64,000 nucleotides of DNA from Tetracentron sinense. Its lineage: Eukaryota > Streptophyta > Magnoliopsida > Trochodendrales > Trochodendraceae. Below the pieces are notes generated by a model, which searched no databases, had not been told where the DNA came from, and saw only the letters and a program-made list of their open reading frames with translations. Position 1 is the first letter of the stretch. Each line of letters opens with the position of its first letter. Positions 59,601 through 64,000 of the stretch are shown here, piece by piece. The DNA is taken from assembly GCA_015143295.1 (NCBI GenBank), contig CM026554.1:52078627-52142626 (forward strand). The letters are read 5' to 3'. Position numbers and translations under genes: made by a program.

Positions 59601-61821
59601 TAATTTCTGCTTCACTAACTTGATCCTCTGTATTATCAATCACTTTCTTAGTCTTCCTCCCCCTACCCACCTTCTTGTCCTTGTTCTCTCCTTCCAAGCT
59701 AGTAGGTGTAGAAGCAACTGTATATCAATGGGTTATGTCATATGCATTTTACACTCATGGGTAAGATGATATACATTATGAATGGGTATAGGATGGATAT
59801 GGACGGGTAAGATGATCTATATTATGAATGAGTATAGAATGGATGATATGACACACACACACACACAGACTTTACACAGAAAACAGAAATGGGAGTACCT
59901 TTCTTTCGGGTTCTTTTTGGGGTCTTCTTGGAATCTTCACTGGATGCAGATGGAGTGGTGCTTTCCTCCTGTGCAACATCAATAACCATTGCTGATACGG
60001 GATTCTCCTCTGGAGTCTCAGATGTTGCCTTCTTTCTACCACGTTTAGAAGGTTGTTTGGAAGTCTTGGATGCTTTTCTTAAAGAAGCACCTTCTTCACT
60101 TGATGCATCTTGGACTACTGATCCTGTAACCTTTTTCTTAGAGACGGCTCTAAGACCCCATTTCTTCTGCAATCTAAAATCTTGAATTTGCACAAAGGTC
60201 AGCGGGCAGAAGACAGACCAGTTTGAATGCCACCTGCATAGTTTAAGCGATAGAACCATCACTGATGAGTGGGCATGTATACTCTTTCTAATTGGGAGTG
60301 TTGTTTGTTGCTGTTGTAGTGGTTTTAAAACAAAACTATGTTTCTTTTGCTCCACATTAGAAGTTTAAGTGAGTGGGAAGGAGTTTTTAAACTCCACAAC
60401 TCGTATGGGTGTGTTAGAAAGAGGAATAGTGGGCTCTCGCGCGCCCAGGGGTGGCCCAAGGGCTTGCAATAGGAATTTGGTGAGCCGTTCCAGAAACCAA
60501 TTAACTGGGCACGTTGCAGGCAACGTGCATCCTGCGTGATAACACACATGCATGTGGCCGGCCGGGTCGTACGCATGTCTTGGGTAGTTTTTATTAAAAT
60601 CTTGTTTTATATCATTCCTTTATTAGACATTAGGTTTCTAATTTTTGTGAACCATTTTATTACGAGATTTAGTGCTCTAATAACATGTTTAATTGGCAAT
60701 CGATTTTTAAACCAATATTTATTTTCCTTCAAGAGACATTATGACTCTTTTCGGTTGGGAATCTCTAGTGCCTCCTTGTGGTGCTCTTTTTATCATTATA
60801 TAGGTTCCCTATCCTATCTGTTCGCTGCAGAAAAATAAGGAGCATACATAGACTCTTCAATTGATCTCTGCCAGTGTGTTCTATACTTGGTTTTCAGGAG
60901 TCCTTGTTCTTTTTCATTTTTTTGCATCTTAACATTTGTGTTCCCTTTCCTTGGTATTGATTGTTGAATCTTGGGGTGACCGCCATTTTTCCAGAGAGCA
61001 TCACGGTCAATATGGACCAGTGGCATGAAATTTTACCTTAAGGACAACGTGTTCAACACGGACATCGGTCTGCTTATTCCAATAATTTGCTGAAATACTT
61101 CTTACAGATTTTTATACCAGCTGTAATCTGGGTTTAATCTCTCTGTTCAACATATTCTGGTATGCATTTCTAATGGAATTCATTTTGCTTTATATTGCAT
61201 AAGTAAACCAACATTGTTTACTACGGGTTCTTGGACTTCAATATATTATGTACCCAGAGGAATTTGGATTCTTATTGTCAAACTTATGTAAACCTTGTTT
61301 AAGGGAACAAAAAGAAATCATAATAACCAGTTTCATATAAAAATTCCTAGAAAATCAAGACAGCAACAACAACCTGGGCTCAAAATTGTAGTGAGTATCC
61401 GTTTTACTTCTCAATCACACACTTTGAAAGAAAATTAAGATTCCGATGTAGAATAAACATTTCAATCTATACCCTTAAGATGGTTTCCTTGTCTTCTAGT
61501 ATGTTAAGGAAAAGGGGACCAAAATCTTTTCTTGTATGCTTAGGTCCCAACATAAAAATTATTCTAGGCAGGTATCAAAATACAGAAAAATGAGAAACCT
61601 TTCAGGGTTTGGTCTTAAAAGATAAATAGGCGAAACCCATCAATTCAAATCCTTCAAAGAGATGATTGAACTTGAAAAGATGAATTTTTTCTGCTTCCTC
61701 TAAGAGTTGTACAGCAAACACAGTAAATCAAGAGATAAACAGAAAACGCGATAGAACAAGAAAGTAATAGAAGAAGAAACCTGGGTAATGGAAGAGTGTG
61801 TATGGAAGACAGAGACGCCAT
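56631..61821 (-). CDS. FLN2: Fructokinase-like 2, plastid nucleoid protein, 5 exons
   Basis: A pfkB-family protein associated, by family knowledge, with the plastid-encoded RNA polymerase and thioredoxin z. Exons: 61821-61781, 60233-59899, 59717-59074, 58315-57844 and 56854-56631. All introns are GT-AG and the sum is 1716 nt, giving 571 residues. Residues 1-60 (MASLSSIHTLPLPR, then WHSNWSVFCPLTFV) look like a transit peptide. Residues 60-195 are a Lys- and acid-rich linker (SKQPSKRGRKKATSE, ENEEEEDLELGKYEEDD). The kinase-like fold starts at YGWPPLVCCFGAAQHAFVPS (198). Sugar-kinase signatures are altered: APGSSSSSVAV (246-256) instead of a Gly-rich GGxxxN motif, and ASGDG (490-494) instead of GAGD. 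So it probably does not phosphorylate sugars. It ends SDPNGIRSITE-KYRTLEPVS. Convergent with the preceding gene. Confidence 0.95.
57293..57334. repeat. Perfect 18-bp hairpin in FLN2 intron 4
   Basis: ATATGAAGTGATATGTGT and its exact reverse complement are separated by six bases. It is short, AT-rich and in an intron, so the function, if any, is unknown. Confidence 0.6.
60234..61780. other. FLN2 intron 1, no recognised element
   Basis: A 1.55-kb intron between the transit-peptide exon and exon 2. A GC-rich patch at 60.42-60.58 kb contains the short palindrome GGCACGTTGCAGGCAACGTGC. No coding or complete repeat was identified. Confidence 0.45.
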
Positions 61822-63613
61822 TGAAGGAGCTTCAAGAACTCACTCTGCTTTGCCAAAGATTAAAAATTTTCTTAGCCATTAACAATTAGCATAGAGAATT
61901 GCGGGAAAGGGAGAAGATGAGAGCGTTTATGAGCTAAAAATGTCTTATATGACTGAAATACCACTCATTTGATTATGTAATTGACAAAATGCCATTGGTG
62001 TTTTTAGTTGGTCCAAGTCCAATTATATAACTAATTAAATTACAAAATTACTTGTAAAAAAAGGACAAGTTTATATTAGTTGATGAAGGTTATTATGGTC
62101 ATCTTGTCGAATAATTATGGCTGTCAAAGGTAGGGGTCCGCACTAATCCTACCCTTACTTATAACGAGCAAGACCCTAGACATGCCCTAGCCCTTCAAGG
62201 GCTTCAATCGACTAGGCACTAAAGGGTGAGGGTTAGGGGTGTTATCGAGCCGAGTAATAGGATGTTCAAGCTTGTTTATTAAGTAAACAAGCTCGAAAAT
62301 CAAACTTGAGCTTGACTTGTTTATTAAATCAACAAGCTCGAGCTCGAACAGTTCGGGAGCAGCTTGATTCAAAAATTACAATGTTACCTAACATTTTAGG
62401 AAAAATTTATTATTGTATAATGAATATTCTTATTATGTGAAATAAATTATATATTATTAATTTTTACTAGTATATAATAAATATACTTAATTTTAGAATT
62501 TAAATTAAGTATATTTAGATATTTTAGTAGGTTAAGTACATATATAATCGAGCCGAGCTTTTTATGAGTTGAGTAGGAGTGTGTTCAGGCTTGACTCATT
62601 AACTAAACGAGCTCAAAAATCAAGCTTGAGCTTGACTTGTTTAATAAATAAACAAACGAGCTTGAGCTATTCGTGAGCAGCCAAGGCACTGCATTGGCAT
62701 CCCTTGCCCATGCTCAAGCCATCCCGGCCCAGTATCACGGTCATGGCAGTACTTGACAACTTTTGACCATGACACAAGGCCAAGGCATGGCATGATGGAA
62801 AAGTAAGACGATAAATATTTTTTTTCATTCAAAATGACGAGATTTTTTTTACACGGACTGCCAACCCAATAGATTATTCAATTGAAATTAATTTAAATAA
62901 AATAAACTAAATCATGTATAATAATAAAACTATAGTTTACCTTTACTATTATAATGCGAGAGGGAGGCGTAGCCCGATTTTTCCGAAATCTTATATAAAA
63001 AAAAACTTTATTCAATGTTTTACTTTAATGTGTTAATGTTTTACTGTAATTCCCAAATCACCACTTATCAATTTAAAGAATAGAATCACAGTCAATTGCG
63101 ATTGAACTCGGGGAGAGTTCAATCACACCTGCGGGTTAACCCGTGTCCATTTTAACTCCTATTAACTGTTGTTAACTCCTTCCAATAGCTCTCACGGGCA
63201 TCGCATGTGCCACCCGCTAGTGTATAATAATAAAACTAGATAAAACAGACCGCAACAAACTAAAATTATAATCAAATTGTTAGGGATAATCACAGTATTA
63301 GGGTTAGGAAATCAGTCACATGGATTTAGAGTTAAGGTTTCAAGGAATTAGAATTAGGACTTTTAAGGGCTGGAATTAGGATAGGGCTGTCAACTGGTAG
63401 AATTCAAGGGTCAAACCTAACCTTATCCTTCCTTATAGGGCAAAACCCTAATCCTGCCCTAGCACTTTAAGGGTGTTTTTGACAAGCCTAATTACTAGCA
63501 TTTTCCTTTTCAAAACCTTATCCGCAGTCTGTAGTGTAGACTGTAGAGTAAGTAGCAAGTAAGAATGCCCAAGTAGAGTAGAGTAGAGTAGAGAAGTCTC
63601 TCAATCTAACACC
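61822..63613. other. Intergenic between FLN2 and the terminal PPR gene
   Basis: The first 150 bp are likely the FLN2 promoter and leader. Two small related MITE-like repeats lie at 62116-62210 and 63382-63490 (ends TATGGCTGTCAA and TAGGGCTGTCAA, with internal CCCTAGCC-TT-AAGGG). A 'GAGCTCGA-CTTGAGCTTGACTTG' repeat occurs twice (62.26-62.36 and 62.60-62.67 kb). A Helitron is listed separately. Bases 63576-63593 are a GTAGA tandem. Confidence 0.5.
62940..63220 (+). mobile_element. 281-bp Helitron, same family as at 45.4 kb
   Basis: It starts CCTTTACTATTATAATG (first base T changed to C) after host A and ends CATCGCATGTGCCACCCGCTAG before host T. The interior shares GATTGAACTCGGGGAGAGTT and TTAACTCCTATTAACTG with the copy at 45.4 kb. 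A word TGTATAATAATAAAACTA occurs just outside both ends (62915-62932 and 63221-63238). Confidence 0.75.
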
Positions 63614-64000
63614 ATGGAAATGGAAATCAGCACACTGAGCCATGCAATGCAGCTCCACGCCCAAGTAATCAAAACCCAGAAAAATGAAAGTGTCCTCAAC
63701 CTAAGCAAGCTCTTCTCCTTCACTGCACTCTCCTCCATTTCAGGAAATCTCACCTACGCCCGCCAAATCTTCAATTCCCTCCAAACCCCAAATTCATTTT
63801 TCTGCAACACCATGATCAGAGGCTATGCAAACAGCAATAACCCAGACCAGGCACTTCTCCTTTTCCTCTCAATTCAAAATCAAGATCATTCACCCAAACC
63901 AGACAATTTCACCTACCCATTTCTTCTCAAATCTTGCGCCCGTTCACGACGCACCAAAGAAGGAAAACAGCTCCACGCACTCACCTACAAGACCGGCCTT
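63614..64000 (+). CDS. PLS-type pentatricopeptide repeat protein, 5' part only
   Basis: An open frame from ATG at 63614 to the window edge: 129 residues beginning MEMEISTLSHAMQLHAQVIK. It shows LTYARQIFNSLQTPNSFFCN, TMIRGYANSNNPDQALLLF, and FTYPFLLKSCARSRRTKEGK followed by QLHAL. These are alternating P, L and S repeats of the PCMP subfamily, whose members usually end in E and DYW domains and edit organelle RNAs. The C-terminus is outside the window, so E or DYW presence is unknown. No strong targeting peptide was seen. Confidence 0.88.
   Translation, partial: MEMEISTLSHAMQLHAQVIKTQKNESVLNLSKLFSFTALSSISGNLTYARQIFNSLQTPNSFFCNTMIRGYANSNNPDQALLLFLSIQNQDHSPKPDNFTYPFLLKSCARSRRTKEGKQLHALTYKTGL

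Overview
The window is nuclear DNA of a flowering plant. It carries many-exon genes with GT-AG introns of up to several kb, a plastid nucleoid protein with a transit-like N-terminus (FLN2), PPR genes, and many plant-type transposons (Helitrons, TRIMs, hAT and PIF/Harbinger MITEs, L1-type LINEs, tRNA-derived SINEs). The species cannot be told from the sequence. Long AT-rich introns and heavy repeat load fit a medium to large dicot or magnoliid genome.

Layout. 1-3.0 kb: repeats only. 3.08-3.41 kb (-): RPL39, ribosomal protein eL39, three exons. 3.78-13.88 kb (+): eIF3m, ten exons, divergent from RPL39 across a 368-bp promoter with telo-box motifs. Its introns hold a TRIM, two MITEs, a LINE fragment and a further TIR element. 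14.66-20.25 kb (-): mitochondrial rhomboid protease of the RBL12/PARL type, eight exons. 20.3-25.5 kb: intergenic, with a well-delimited TRIM retrotransposon that itself contains a hAT MITE and a Helitron. 25.54-27.15 kb (+): intronless P-class PPR gene resembling PNM1. 27.2-49.2 kb: a repeat-rich gene desert. It contains a 2.0-kb PIF element, a LINE split by a 2.8-kb LTR element, a decayed PIF/Harbinger transposase, an inverted duplication of a Harbinger accessory ORF, Helitrons, SINEs and a 1.4-kb foldback element. 50.1-55.0 kb (+): a 6-phosphogluconolactonase gene with splice-donor and frame lesions that may compensate each other. 56.6-61.8 kb (-): FLN2, fructokinase-like 2, five exons, convergent with the previous gene. 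62-63.5 kb: small repeats and a Helitron. 63.61 kb to the end (+): the start of a PLS-type PPR gene cut by the window edge.

The genes do not form a pathway. RPL39 and eIF3m share a promoter region and both serve cytosolic translation; the others serve organelles or central metabolism. No CRISPR array, operon, rRNA or convincing tRNA gene was seen. Exon structures were derived by reading splice sites and checking that the reading frame closes. They are exact where stated but have no transcript support.
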